Below are positions 8,653 to 19,954 of a stretch of DNA of 64,000 bases, one piece after another. Made by a program: the position numbers and the translations under genes. The notes under the pieces are model-generated. The model had not been told where the DNA came from and ran no database searches. It was given only the letters and a program-made list of their open reading frames with translations. The number at the start of each line of letters is the position of its first letter. Positions within the stretch are counted from its first letter, which is position 1. Where the stretch lies: contig NZ_CP102509.1 of assembly GCF_024611995.1 (NCBI RefSeq), positions 7,130,001-7,194,000 of the forward strand, given 5' to 3'. Source of the stretch: Streptomyces sp. NBC_00162. Its GTDB lineage: Bacteria > Actinomycetota > Actinomycetes > Streptomycetales > Streptomycetaceae.

Positions 8653-10173
8653 TCAGGAGAGCGCGCCGGCCCCCGCCAAGGTCACCACCCGGTCGAAGCG
8701 GCCGTCGAGATCCTCGTCCCCGTGGTGCACGACGAGGAGGGCGCGCCCCTCGGTCCGCTCCTGCAGGGCCCGGAGCACCAGTTCCCTGCCGCCCTCGTCG
8801 AGGTTCGAGAACGGCTCGTCGGCGAGGTACACGTCCGCTTCCTCACACAGGAGAGCGGCGACCCCGACCCGCTGCCGCTGGCCGGACGACAGCTCCGAGG
8901 GCAGCTGGTCGGCCAGCGGGTCCAGGCCCATCGACGTGCGCAGCCGCTCGTCGGCGACCAGTTCGCGTACCGGCAGCGGGGGCAGGTTCACCGGGGTGGT
9001 CAGGCTCGCCACCCGGGGCGGCAGGGTGACCGCACCCGCGTCGGGGGCGAGCGTCCCGGAGATGATGTGCAGGAGCGTGCTCTTCCCGCAGCCGTTGGGG
9101 CCGCGGAGCAGCACGTGCTCACCGGCGCCCAGCTCGAAGTCCTCGATCGACACGTCGGCGCCGTCGCCGTAGACGACCCTGGCCCCGCGGACCAGGACCA
9201 GGGATCCTTCCTCGTGGTACGGGATCTCCCGGGCGTCGCGCAGTGCCTGGATCCGCTTGAGGACGGCGGTGCTCCGGCGGGCCTGCGGGATCATGTTGAC
9301 GAGGTCGAAGATCCCGGTGACGGCCCGCCAGAGCGAGTTCACGAAGGCGAGGAAACTGCCGAACGACATCCTGCCGGAGAAGACGAAGAAGGCTCCGATG
9401 ATCATCGAGGCGGTGTCCGACAGGTTCATCACCAGGTCGCTGAGGGTCTTCTGCTTCAACGACAGCCGGTAGTTGACGAACTTGATGCCGAGGAACCCGC
9501 GCAGCGCGTCCTGGTTCGCCGTACGGGTGCCGGGCAGCAGCGACGGCAGACCGCGCAGCGCGTGGAAGGACTCGAGGGTCCGGGTCAGCTTGTTGATGTA
9601 CCGCGCCTCCGCCTCGCGTTCGGGCTCGGTGTTGTCCTCGATCCGCCTGGCCAGCCGGTTGCTCACGAGCACCAGCGGCGGCACGATCACCAGCAGGATG
9701 AGGCTGGCCTGCCAGGACAGGTACAGCAGCACGCCCAGGAAGACGACCGAGGCGACCGTCTGCCGCGCGATGCGGATACTGACGTCCACGGCCGGCAGGA
9801 CGCCCTCGGAGACGTCGTTGTGGATGCGGCTGACGTACGAGGCGTTCCCCGCCGCCGACACCTTCCGGCCGTCCAGGCCGAGCGTGCGTCCCAGCAGCTC
9901 CGTCTCCAGCACCAGCGTGAACGCGTTCTCGAACCGCTTGCGCCACGAGGAGATCGCGTAACCCGCGAGGTTGAGGGTCAGACCGAGCAACAGGTAGCCG
10001 GTCCCGAGGACGAGGAACCTGCGGAAGTCCGCGGCCAGGATCGCCTGATCGAAGAGGGCCTTGAGCAGAAGCGGGTGCAGCAGGGCCTCGAGCCCTCCCG
10101 TGGTCGCCTCGGCGGCCAGGATCACGACGAACCGGGCCCGGTGACCGCTCAAAGTGAGCCACAACTGGTTCAC
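8653..10173 (-). CDS. ABC exporter with fused membrane and ATPase domains (lanthipeptide transporter)
   Basis: The 506-residue half-transporter has an N-terminal membrane domain of about 300 residues, then a nucleotide-binding domain. The ATPase part shows Walker A LRGPNGCGKST, signature LSSGQRQR, Walker B ADVYLADEP and a late switch-type HH (VVHHGDE). There is no N-terminal C39 peptidase domain, so it would export without cutting the leader, as is usual in class III lanthipeptide loci. Its GTG start overlaps the LanKC stop as GTGA, which indicates translational coupling. It probably exports the modified peptide. It could also give immunity. Confidence 0.85.
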   Translation of the reverse strand: MNQLWLTLSGHRARFVVILAAEATTGGLEALLHPLLLKALFDQAILAADFRRFLVLGTGYLLLGLTLNLAGYAISSWRKRFENAFTLVLETELLGRTLGLDGRKVSAAGNASYVSRIHNDVSEGVLPAVDVSIRIARQTVASVVFLGVLLYLSWQASLILLVIVPPLVLVSNRLARRIEDNTEPEREAEARYINKLTRTLESFHALRGLPSLLPGTRTANQDALRGFLGIKFVNYRLSLKQKTLSDLVMNLSDTASMIIGAFFVFSGRMSFGSFLAFVNSLWRAVTGIFDLVNMIPQARRSTAVLKRIQALRDAREIPYHEEGSLVLVRGARVVYGDGADVSIEDFELGAGEHVLLRGPNGCGKSTLLHIISGTLAPDAGAVTLPPRVASLTTPVNLPPLPVRELVADERLRTSMGLDPLADQLPSELSSGQRQRVGVAALLCEEADVYLADEPFSNLDEGGRELVLRALQERTEGRALLVVHHGDEDLDGRFDRVVTLAGAGALS

Positions 10174-12872
10174 CGCGCGGCCTCGTCCAGCAGGAAGTCG
10201 GCCGTGCCACCGCCGTTCACGCGGTGCAGCACCCGCAGCACGCCCGCAGAGCCGGTCATGTAGTCACACGAGCAGCGCAGCAGTCCCTCACCGGGGACGC
10301 CCAGTGGGGTCAGCCCGTTCACGCGCGGCACCGCGAAGCGCTCGGCGGGCTCGAACAGGAACACCTTCCGGACGTAGTCCAGCTGCCGCAACGCGGTGTC
10401 GCGGTACGTGCGGTCACCGGTGAACTCGGCCGCGTCCAGCAGCGCGTCGGCGACGCCGCTCATGCCGAAGGCGTACCCCGGCAGCACCGAGTGCCCGGCG
10501 TCCAGCCCGCGCAGCACGGTCCGTGCGGAGTCCAGGTCCCCGTAGCGCAGCAGCACCTGCGCCACGCCCGCGGAGCCCACCTCGACGTACGGCTCCATGG
10601 TCCCTTCGTGCTCGAACATGACCGGGCTGTCGGAGGTATCGGCGTCCAGGGGTTTGGCATGGGCCATCTCCCAGGCGAGCGCGTCCTGCCCGAGCCGCAG
10701 ATAGCGGTCCTCTCCCGTGACCTGGTGCATCCGCAGCAGGAACATCGCCACACCGGCCTGCCCGAAGCCCAGCCCGGTCAACGGCCCCTTGGACGAGAAC
10801 TCGTTCAGCCAGTAGGCCTGCCGCCCGTCGCGCTGCGCGGCGGCGCACAGTACGCGCGCGCACTCCTGCGCCGCGGCGAGATCGCGGGGGTCGTGGCCGC
10901 GCAGGAAGAAGCGCAGGTTCGTCATGCCCAGCCCGGCGAGACCGTAGTAGAAGGTGTAGTCACCGGTCTCCGGGGCGCGCCGGTTGGCCTGGGTCAGCAG
11001 CTCCCTGGCCTGGGTCCGGAGCCCGAGCGAGTCGGCCGCCCAGGCCATGCCGGCCAGGCCGCTCATGAGACCGTCCGGGTACTCCGTCACGTCGATGCCG
11101 GACAGTTTGTCGCCCAGCCATTCACGCCATTCGGGCCGGATCGGGATGCCCGAGGCGTTCAGCGACCACAGGACGCCGCTGGCCCCGAAGCCGAGGCTCA
11201 GCGGGTTGGTGACGTGCGCGAACGGGTCCACGGGGAACAGCGTCGCCCGGTCGGTGTCGGCGACGGCCTCGACGAACGCGGCGACCCCGGCCTCGGCCTC
11301 CACCAGCCCGAGCCGCTCCTCGACGACCGGTCGCGGCGGCGCCGCCCGGACCTGGCCGAGCAGGTCCTCCTCGTGTTCCAGGGCCTCGAGCACGTCGGCG
11401 AGGGTGATCCGGGCCTGGGCCAGGTCGGTGAGCAGCTCGTGGATCCGCTCCGGCCAGCCCAGGGCGTCGGTGAAGATCCGGTAGGTGTCGAGGACGTCCT
11501 CGCGCAGGTACGACATCGCCGCGATCGGGAAGATGAAGTAGGCCATGGTGTTCGCCAGGCCGTACAGGTCGCCCTCCGGTCCGGACGCCTTGAAGAGGCT
11601 CCGGGAGAGGCTGAACCCCGGTGTGAACAGTTCGACCGGCTTCTCCAGCGCCGCGTCGTCGCCGGCGATCGTGTTCCCGCCCTCGGCCAGCCGGCACGCC
11701 TCCAGATCGACGATGGTCACCTCGTGGGTGTCGGTGTCGATGAGCAGGTTCGCGGGGGTGAAGTCACCGAGGATCACGTGGCGTTCGTGGGCGGCCTGGA
11801 TCGCACGCGTCAGTCCGCGGAAGACGGCGATGAAGATCCGCAGGAACTCCCGCGACCGGTCGATGTCGAACTCCGGCCGCGCGAGCGGGTTGCGTTCGAG
11901 CAGCACGGAGCGGATGTCGGAGCCCTCGACGAACTCCTCGGCTATGTAGTGGTGTTCCCAGTGCCGGAACGTGGCGATCGGAGTCGGGTACGAGCCGATG
12001 TCGCCCAGCCGGTTCAGGAACATCCACTCCCGGGCGAGGATGTCCACGGCGTCGTGGTCCTGGCGCGGGTTGATGTTGGTGTGCGGGCGGGCCTCCTTGA
12101 GGACCACCTTCCGGTCACCGTCCGCCGTGTCCTCGGCCGTGTACACCCCGCCGGCGTTGGAGAACTGGATCGCCCCGGTCACCCGGAAGCGGCCGCCGAG
12201 CAAGCCGTCGCCGTCGTCCTCGTCGGCGGGCTTCCAGTCGGTGAACGGCCAGGGCACCCACCACGGTTGGGCGTACCCGGGCCGCCGGTCGTCGGGGACG
12301 GGGCCGTCCGGTCCGAGGATGTGGGGCACCCGCCTCCCGAGCACGTCGACGGCGTGCGTGTCGAGGAACTGGCCGTACCGGAAGTAGAGCGCCTTGCTGT
12401 CCCGGTAGCGCAGGTCCGACAGTACGTAGGCGCCCTCGATGCCCTCCAGGACGCGGGCCAGGTCGGCCAGGCAGGTCCGGAACTCCTCGTCGTCACGCGG
12501 GTAGACGGTGACGAGTTTTCCGCCGCTGCCCCGGGACATGGCCTTGGAGTTGAGCATCTCGAAGATGTTGAGGTCGAGAGCGATCTTGAAGTCGATCTCG
12601 TGTGCCGTCAGATGTGCGATCACCGAGGCCGCGACCTCGCGCACGGTGCGCTGACCCGCCGACACGTGGATCTTCCAGCCCTGCGCCGGCAGGGCCGGGT
12701 TGTGCCGATGGCTCCACCAGATGCCGCTGCGGACGAATCGCGCCCGCACCTGCTCGTCGAGCCCGGCGAGGAAGTGGTCGGCCCTCGGCTCGTAGTCGAC
12801 GTCGAGCGGGTCGAAGAACAGCGTGTCGTTCCAGGCGAAGAGGAATCGGTAGACCCATCGTTCGTTGCGCAT
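10170..12872 (-). CDS. Class III lanthipeptide synthetase LanKC
   Basis: The 900-residue enzyme has the three-part class III layout. The N-terminal lyase-like region covers roughly 1-220. A Ser/Thr kinase-like domain follows, with VVLKEARPH for the Lys, HVILGDFTPANLLID for the catalytic loop and VTIVDLEACR for the metal-binding Asp. A C-terminal LanC-like cyclase starts from about residue 530. The cyclase repeats are visible (GLAGMAW, GLAGLGM, GFGQAGVAMF, GMSGVADAL, GSAGVLRV), but the Cys-His-Gly zinc ligands of LanC and class IV LanL are absent, which marks class III. The enzyme phosphorylates and eliminates Ser/Thr in the precursor and forms lanthionine or labionin. The ATG at 12872 has a purine-rich site (AGAGGCGG) before it. 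Confidence 0.92.
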   Translation of the reverse strand: MRNERWVYRFLFAWNDTLFFDPLDVDYEPRADHFLAGLDEQVRARFVRSGIWWSHRHNPALPAQGWKIHVSAGQRTVREVAASVIAHLTAHEIDFKIALDLNIFEMLNSKAMSRGSGGKLVTVYPRDDEEFRTCLADLARVLEGIEGAYVLSDLRYRDSKALYFRYGQFLDTHAVDVLGRRVPHILGPDGPVPDDRRPGYAQPWWVPWPFTDWKPADEDDGDGLLGGRFRVTGAIQFSNAGGVYTAEDTADGDRKVVLKEARPHTNINPRQDHDAVDILAREWMFLNRLGDIGSYPTPIATFRHWEHHYIAEEFVEGSDIRSVLLERNPLARPEFDIDRSREFLRIFIAVFRGLTRAIQAAHERHVILGDFTPANLLIDTDTHEVTIVDLEACRLAEGGNTIAGDDAALEKPVELFTPGFSLSRSLFKASGPEGDLYGLANTMAYFIFPIAAMSYLREDVLDTYRIFTDALGWPERIHELLTDLAQARITLADVLEALEHEEDLLGQVRAAPPRPVVEERLGLVEAEAGVAAFVEAVADTDRATLFPVDPFAHVTNPLSLGFGASGVLWSLNASGIPIRPEWREWLGDKLSGIDVTEYPDGLMSGLAGMAWAADSLGLRTQARELLTQANRRAPETGDYTFYYGLAGLGMTNLRFFLRGHDPRDLAAAQECARVLCAAAQRDGRQAYWLNEFSSKGPLTGLGFGQAGVAMFLLRMHQVTGEDRYLRLGQDALAWEMAHAKPLDADTSDSPVMFEHEGTMEPYVEVGSAGVAQVLLRYGDLDSARTVLRGLDAGHSVLPGYAFGMSGVADALLDAAEFTGDRTYRDTALRQLDYVRKVFLFEPAERFAVPRVNGLTPLGVPGEGLLRCSCDYMTGSAGVLRVLHRVNGGGTADFLLDEAAR

Positions 12873-12930
12873 GTCCGCCTCTGTGATCGTCCGAAGGCCG
12901 CCGCCGGCAGCGGCCGGTGAGAAACGGAAA

Positions 12931-12975
12931 CGGCGATCCGTGCGGGGACACAGCGCCTCCCCGCACGGATCGCCG
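12931..12975 (-). promoter_or_regulatory. 18-bp perfect hairpin between precursor and synthetase genes
   Basis: The arms CGGCGATCCGTGCGGGGA and TCCCCGCACGGATCGCCG pair over 18 bp with a 9-base loop. It lies 6 bp past the precursor stop and 58 bp before the LanKC start. Hairpins here commonly act as leaky terminators or mRNA stabilisers, so that far more precursor than synthetase is made. Confidence 0.8.
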
Positions 12976-12981
12976 TCGGGG

Positions 12982-13092
12982 TTAGACCGGCTTGACGGAA
13001 CAGCAGGTGCTGCTGCTGCTCGTCAGGCTGACGATGGCAGCGCTGTTGTTCGTCGCCACGGGCTGCAGGTTCTGAAGCTTGAGAACGCTCAT
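12982..13092 (-). CDS. Class III lanthipeptide precursor (36 residues)
   Basis: A 36-residue peptide is encoded directly upstream of the LanKC gene. The leader holds the class III recognition motif VLKLQ at residues 3-7, matching the hydrophobic-x-x-LQ helix of this family. The core region is rich in Ser/Thr and ends in a vicinal Cys pair: SLTSSSSTCC at residues 22-31, then SVKPV. Ser22-x2-Ser25-x4-Cys30 fits the labionin/lanthionine pattern. Ser25-x2-Ser28 with Cys31 is another possible register. The ATG at 13092 has AGGAAG ten bases upstream. It is shorter than most class III precursors and seems to have room for only one main ring, plus a linear tail. Confidence 0.88.
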   Translation of the reverse strand: MSVLKLQNLQPVATNNSAAIVSLTSSSSTCCSVKPV

Positions 13093-13302
13093 GGAGGTCA
13101 CTTCCTCGGAGGTCGAGTGGAGTCGGAGTCCGTACCGGCCGATCGGCATGCCCGAGTCAACGCCACCCGTCCCACCCGCACATGGGAGCTCTCCACCCAT
13201 CATTCCCGCGCACCACCCCCAGATACGGCTCGCCCGGGCCGGGCCCAAATGGTGGTGGGCCGCACAGAGGCGGCCCACGAGGACGTTCCGGGGTGCTGAA
13301 GA

Positions 13303-13338
13303 CGTCCGGGGCCGGCCCGTGCGGGCCGGCCCCGGACG
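13303..13338 (-). terminator. Strong hairpin terminator after katG
   Basis: Arms CGTCCGGGGCCGGCCCG and CGGGCCGGCCCCGGACG form a 17-bp perfect inverted repeat around two central bases. It begins 7 bp beyond the katG stop and separates katG from the lanthipeptide operon's promoter region. Confidence 0.75.
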
Positions 13339-13344
13339 CCGGGA

Positions 13345-15938
<2,594 letters not shown>

Positions 15939-16349
15939 ATGAGTGACCTGCTGGAGCGGCTGCGAGGGCGTGGCTGGCGGATGACGTCCCAGCGGCGTGT
16001 CGTCGCGGAGGTCCTCGACGGCGAACACGTGCACCTCACGGCCGACGAGGTGCACGCCCGTGCGGCAGAGCGGCTGCCCGAGATCTCCCGGGCAACCGTC
16101 TACAACGCCCTGGGCGAGCTGGTCTCCCTCGGTGAGGTCGTGGAGGTCACCACCGACGGCCGCGCGAAGCGGTACGACCCCAACGCGCACCACCCGCACC
16201 AGCACCTGGTGTGCTCCGCCTGCGGACTTATCCGCGATGTCCACCCGACCGGCAACCCGCTGGCCGGGCTCCCGGCGGAGGAACGGTTCGGCTTCACGGT
16301 GTCCGGGGTCGAGGTCACCTACCGGGGGCTGTGCCCGGCCTGCGCCTAG
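15939..16349 (+). CDS. Fur-family metalloregulator (PerR/FurA-like)
   Basis: The 136-residue protein has an N-terminal winged helix (RMTSQRRVVAEVLDGEHVHLTADEVHARAAERLPEISRATVYNAL) and a C-terminal dimerisation and metal domain. Two CxxC pairs form the structural zinc site: CSAC near residue 92 and CPAC at the extreme C-terminus. A His-rich NAHHPHQHLVC stretch supplies regulatory metal ligands. Its place divergent from katG matches FurA/FurS-type regulators of catalase-peroxidase genes in actinobacteria, which release DNA upon oxidation. The last codons and stop lie in the first unit of a 16-bp tandem duplication. Confidence 0.9.
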   Translation: MSDLLERLRGRGWRMTSQRRVVAEVLDGEHVHLTADEVHARAAERLPEISRATVYNALGELVSLGEVVEVTTDGRAKRYDPNAHHPHQHLVCSACGLIRDVHPTGNPLAGLPAEERFGFTVSGVEVTYRGLCPACA

Positions 16350-16364
16350 CCCGGCCTGCGCCTA
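16333..16364. repeat. 16-bp tandem duplication at the fur/P450 convergent boundary
   Basis: GCCCGGCCTGCGCCTA occurs twice head to tail (16333-16348 and 16349-16364). The first unit encodes the CPACA end of Fur. The second holds the stop codon of the convergent P450. Only 12 bp separate the two genes. Confidence 0.85.
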
Positions 16365-17579
16365 GGCCGCCGATACGGCGACCGGAAGCTCCCGGACGGC
16401 GTGGAACCTGAAGGTGGTGGTCCACGGGACCTCCTCCACGGGGCACGCGAGCCGCAGGGACGGCAGGCGGCGCAGGAGCGTCCCCAGGGCGAGGGTGACC
16501 TGCATGCGGGCCAGCGGCGCACCGAGGCAGTAGTGCAGCCCGTGGCCGAGCGAGAGGTGGGCCTTGTCCGCCCGGTCGAGGTCGAACCGGTCCGGCGCGG
16601 GGTAGCGCGCCGGGTCGCGGTGGGCGGCGGCGAGGGAGAAGAGCACGGTGTCGCCCGCGGGGATCCGGACGCCGCCGATCTCGACGGGCTCGGTCGGGAA
16701 CCGCCGGATCGCGGTGTGGTTGGGGTGGGAGTGACGCAAGAGCTCTTCCACGGCCTGCGGCAGCAGATCCGGACGGGCCTGCAGGGCCGCCAGCTCCCGG
16801 GGGTGCGTGAGCAGCGTGAGGAGGCCGTTGCCCAGCAGGTGCTGGACGTTCTCGCTCCCTGCCATGAGGAGGAGGAAGGCCAGCGAGACGAGCTCGTTCT
16901 CGGTGAGCCGGTCCTCGTCGTCCCTGGCCGCGATCAGATCCGACAGCATGTCGTCACCGGGGTGGGCGCGCCGCTCGGCCACCAGATCGAGCAGGAAGCC
17001 GTGGATGGCCCCGATCGCGGAGGCGAGTTCCTCCCGGGACGCCGGTGAGAGCATGCCGGCGACCCAGCCGGAGAACCTCCCCCGTTCGGCCTCGGGCACG
17101 GCGAGCAGCTCGCCGATCACCGTGAGTGGCAGGGGCCTGGCGAACTCCTCCACCACATCGGCCCGGCCCTCGGATTCCATGCGCTCCACGAGCCGGTCGA
17201 CCCGCGCGTCCACCGCCGTCTGGACGGAGCCGCGCAGGCTCTCGACGTGGCGGGGGGTGAACCCCTGGGACACGAGGCGGCGCAGCCGCAGGTGGTCGTC
17301 CGCGTCGATGTTCAGCAGGTTCGCGTCGAGCGCCGGGGGCAGGGCGAAACCCTTGAAGCCGGTACCCGAGTGCCTCTTGTTGACGGACAGCCGCGGGTCG
17401 ACGAGCCCCTGGCGGACATCGGCCTCCCGGGTCACCAGCCATACGGGCGAGCCGTCCGGCAGCGCGACGCGGTGCACCGAGCCCTGCTCGCGCAGCCGCG
17501 CGTACATGGCGTGGGGGTCGGCCGGGAAGTCGCGTCCGAAGGGCTGGGGAAGGGCCGTCGGGGCGGTGTTCAGGGTCAT
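16362..17579 (-). CDS. Cytochrome P450 (bacterial class I)
   Basis: This 405-residue monooxygenase has the haem-binding loop LSLGHGLHYCLGAPLA with Cys as thiolate ligand, the ExxR motif in VEELLRHSHPN and the PERF-like segment APDRFDLDRADKAHLSLG. The I-helix reads LLLMAGSENVQHLLG, so the usual acid-Thr pair is Glu-Asn, which is unusual for oxygen activation. The start ATG at 17579 overlaps the membrane-protein stop as ATGA, so the P450 is coupled to the regulatory cassette upstream rather than to a pathway. No ferredoxin gene is adjacent. The substrate is unknown. Confidence 0.92.
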   Translation of the reverse strand: MTLNTAPTALPQPFGRDFPADPHAMYARLREQGSVHRVALPDGSPVWLVTREADVRQGLVDPRLSVNKRHSGTGFKGFALPPALDANLLNIDADDHLRLRRLVSQGFTPRHVESLRGSVQTAVDARVDRLVERMESEGRADVVEEFARPLPLTVIGELLAVPEAERGRFSGWVAGMLSPASREELASAIGAIHGFLLDLVAERRAHPGDDMLSDLIAARDDEDRLTENELVSLAFLLLMAGSENVQHLLGNGLLTLLTHPRELAALQARPDLLPQAVEELLRHSHPNHTAIRRFPTEPVEIGGVRIPAGDTVLFSLAAAHRDPARYPAPDRFDLDRADKAHLSLGHGLHYCLGAPLARMQVTLALGTLLRRLPSLRLACPVEEVPWTTTFRFHAVRELPVAVSAA

Positions 17580-18769
17580 GCGGGTTCCTTGCGTGGTGTG
17601 GTGCCGGGGGCTTTCGGGTGGCCGGCGTAGCGGACGGCGATGGGCGAGGACATGGCGCGGGCCAGTCTGCGCTGGAAGGCGAGTTCGGCCGCGAGGTCGC
17701 CGGGGGCCGCGGCCATGGGCGTCTGCGGCTGCCGCTGGGGCGGGAGGTCGCGGCGCTTCGCGTCGATGGCGTTCCTGAGCTGCGCCGCCTCCACCACGGC
17801 CGCGAGTTCCTCGTCGCGCAGGCCGGCCCGTTCGGCGTCCTGCCGGGCCAGCTGGGCCACGTCCGCGTCCATCCACGTGCGCAGTGCCCACTGGGCGTCG
17901 CGGATCTCGATCACCATGCGGTACAGCCGGGTGCGCAGGTCAAGGGCACGGGTGAACGGCAGGACGGGTTCCGGTACGTGCTCGGTGAGACTGCGGTGCA
18001 GGGGGCTCAGCGCGCGGTGGGCGATCCGGTGGCCCAGCCGGTCGCGCAGAGCGGTGAGGTGCGGGCCCCAGTCCGGCAGGATCCATCCGACCGTCTGGAC
18101 GATCACGGCGATGGCCACGCCGATCTGCGCGAGGGGCTCCCAGGCGCGTCCGTCGTGGCCGAGCTGGGCCGCGAGGACATCGGCGGTCCGGGCTCCGGTG
18201 TAGAGGAGCGCGAAGGGCAGGGTGAGGGCGACCATGCGCAGTCCGCGGCGCAGCCACGGGGACGGCGCGATCCTGGAGTACCGCCGGCCCATCACACCGA
18301 CCTGGACCTGGTTCGCCGTGAAGGCGGCGAGGTAGACGACGAGGTAGGCGGGGGTGAACTGGGCCCGCGCGACGGCGAAGTCGTGCGGCGCCTCGCCGTG
18401 GGCCGACGCCGCGAAGAACAGCACGCCCATGGTGACCAGCACCAGTCCCAGGGCCACCACGCGGGGGACAGCCTTGCGGCGGGCCGCTTCCGGACCGTGG
18501 CTGAAGTGCAGCAGCACCAGCTGCTGACAGACGGTCATGATCACCACGCAGCTCTGGGTCAGGAGGCCGGAGAAGTTCTCGATCCCGGCGAACTCGCTGA
18601 CCTGTACCCAGACGGACGGGGTGGACACGGTGAAGATGACGAAGAGCAGCAGGAAGTTGGCGACCAGGGCGACCTGGGGGACCGAGCGGTCCGTCCTCAG
18701 CACCCGGGCCTTGTAGACGAGCGCCACGAGGGCCACGGCCGAACAGAGCGGATAGAGAAGGGTGTTCAA
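17576..18769 (-). CDS. MAB_1171c-like polytopic membrane protein
   Basis: The 397-residue protein has about seven hydrophobic segments in residues 1-240 (for example VALVANFLLLFVIFTVS and VVALGLVLVTMGVLFFAAS), then a soluble helical C-terminal third rich in charged residues. This matches the poorly characterised MAB_1171c-like family that accompanies XRE and ImmA/IrrE genes in Streptomyces. I chose the TTG at 18769 because it overlaps the upstream stop (TTGA) and places the first membrane helix at the N-terminus. The stop overlaps the P450 start. Its function is unknown. A sensor or transport role linked to the peptidase is only a guess. Confidence 0.75.
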   Translation of the reverse strand: MNTLLYPLCSAVALVALVYKARVLRTDRSVPQVALVANFLLLFVIFTVSTPSVWVQVSEFAGIENFSGLLTQSCVVIMTVCQQLVLLHFSHGPEAARRKAVPRVVALGLVLVTMGVLFFAASAHGEAPHDFAVARAQFTPAYLVVYLAAFTANQVQVGVMGRRYSRIAPSPWLRRGLRMVALTLPFALLYTGARTADVLAAQLGHDGRAWEPLAQIGVAIAVIVQTVGWILPDWGPHLTALRDRLGHRIAHRALSPLHRSLTEHVPEPVLPFTRALDLRTRLYRMVIEIRDAQWALRTWMDADVAQLARQDAERAGLRDEELAAVVEAAQLRNAIDAKRRDLPPQRQPQTPMAAAPGDLAAELAFQRRLARAMSSPIAVRYAGHPKAPGTTPRKEPA

Positions 18770-19338
18770 GCCGAGTCCCGTGCCACGGGCGACTCCAGGG
18801 AGCTCAGCCTCTCGGCGATCTCCCGGGCTTCCGGCGGCACGGTCCAGGTGGGGTGGACGTTCCACGTGCTGATCAGCCCGCCGATCAGCGAACCCACCAG
18901 CTCGGCCTCCAGCTCGGCCTCGGAGTCGCCGTGTTCGCGGCCCATGACACGTCGGACGAGCGCCGGGTCGAGGGAGGGCATCAGCAGCCGCGAGGCGTCC
19001 CCGGTCATGACGGGCGAGGTGTCGTGATCGCACACGACATGGCCGATCTCGTGGAGGATCACCTGCTGCTGATGGACGGGTACCAGGCGCTCCTCGGCGA
19101 AGATGTAGTCCCGGGTGTCGGTCGAGACCCACAGTCCGTGCGGCCCGGCGGACGGAAGGGCGAGGGTGGCGATATGCACCTGCCGTTGGCGCAGGGTGCC
19201 GACGTAGGCGCACAGTTCGCCGATGGTCAGCTTCTCCCCGGGCGGCAGGCGCAGGTCCCGCACCCTCTCCTGGCACCGTTCGGCCAGCGGGTTGCCGACA
19301 GGGCCGCCGAGTTTTGATCGCCAGCGCACGACGATCAC
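18766..19338 (-). CDS. ImmA/IrrE-type metallopeptidase
   Basis: The 190-residue protein has a zinc-peptidase motif HEIGH at residues 96-100 in QVILHEIGHVVCDHD, the hallmark of ImmA/IrrE peptidases. Proteins of this family cut XRE-type repressors, as in ICEBs1 ImmA-ImmR and Deinococcus IrrE-DdrO, and are often labelled as toxin components. An XRE regulator lies immediately upstream on the same strand, which fits a peptidase-repressor pair. The GTG start at 19338 lacks a clear ribosome site and a later GTG is possible. The stop overlaps the next gene. Confidence 0.82.
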   Translation of the reverse strand: MIVVRWRSKLGGPVGNPLAERCQERVRDLRLPPGEKLTIGELCAYVGTLRQRQVHIATLALPSAGPHGLWVSTDTRDYIFAEERLVPVHQQQVILHEIGHVVCDHDTSPVMTGDASRLLMPSLDPALVRRVMGREHGDSEAELEAELVGSLIGGLISTWNVHPTWTVPPEAREIAERLSSLESPVARDSA

Positions 19339-19478
19339 GGCACGTCGACGCTGAGTGCTGCACCGCTGTACATCCTGATCCCCTCGAATGATCGTCAGGA
19401 GTTCTACCCCAACACAGTTGTCCCTGGTCGTACAGGCGCCTTTGCGCCAGTGGGGGACCTGTCAAGGGGGACTTCGGG

Positions 19479-19931
19479 TCAGCCGTCGGCGCCGGTCCCC
19501 GGTTCGGGCGGCACCTCAGCGAGGCCCTCCAACTCGCGGACCCGTTCGATCAGTTCACCGATCGAGCGCAGGCTCCCCTCCGACAGCCCGGCGGTTCTCA
19601 GTGCGACCCGCTGGACCTGGGCGTCCCGCATGGCCGCCAGGAGGGCCAGTTCGGAGTTGACGGTGTCGGTCACCTCGTCGTCGAAGAAGTAGGCGGGCGG
19701 CACGCCGAAGAACTTCGCCAGACCCTCGATGTGCCGCAGCGTCGGATTGTCGCGCTGGCCCTTGCGCAGCAACCAGATGTAGCTGCCCGAGATGGGGACT
19801 CCGGAGGCCGTGATGGCACGTGCGACCTCCTCGCCCGTGTACGGGCCCCGGCCGGCCGGGGCCGTGGTGCCGAACAGGTGGTTCAGCTTGTCGGCCAGGC
19901 TGCCGGTCGGCTTGTTCTCGGGGTTGGTCAT
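19479..19931 (-). CDS. XRE-family transcriptional regulator
   Basis: This 150-residue DNA-binding protein has an N-terminal HTH (YTGEEVARAITASGVPISGSYIWLLRKGQ then PTLRHIEGLAKFFGVPPAYFFDD) and a helical C-terminal part. The ATG at 19931 is preferred over the one at 19946 because GGAGG lies 8 bases before it. A palindrome at 19955-19971 overlaps a TAAAAT -10-like box in its promoter, suggesting self-repression. It is closely similar in layout to the regulator at 21776. It probably controls, and is cut by, the ImmA/IrrE peptidase downstream. Confidence 0.85.
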   Translation of the reverse strand: MTNPENKPTGSLADKLNHLFGTTAPAGRGPYTGEEVARAITASGVPISGSYIWLLRKGQRDNPTLRHIEGLAKFFGVPPAYFFDDEVTDTVNSELALLAAMRDAQVQRVALRTAGLSEGSLRSIGELIERVRELEGLAEVPPEPGTGADG

Positions 19932-19954
19932 GCGCCGTGCCTCCATCTTCGAAG

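Noticed and set aside
10170..12872. A stand-alone Ser/Thr protein kinase or a class IV LanL
   Set aside because: A LanC-like domain is fused, which excludes a simple kinase. The missing Cys-His-Gly zinc ligands exclude class IV.
18770..19465. A longer, 629-residue version of the membrane protein
   Set aside because: The extension overlaps the ImmA/IrrE gene in another frame and has no membrane segments. The TTGA overlap start is far more likely.
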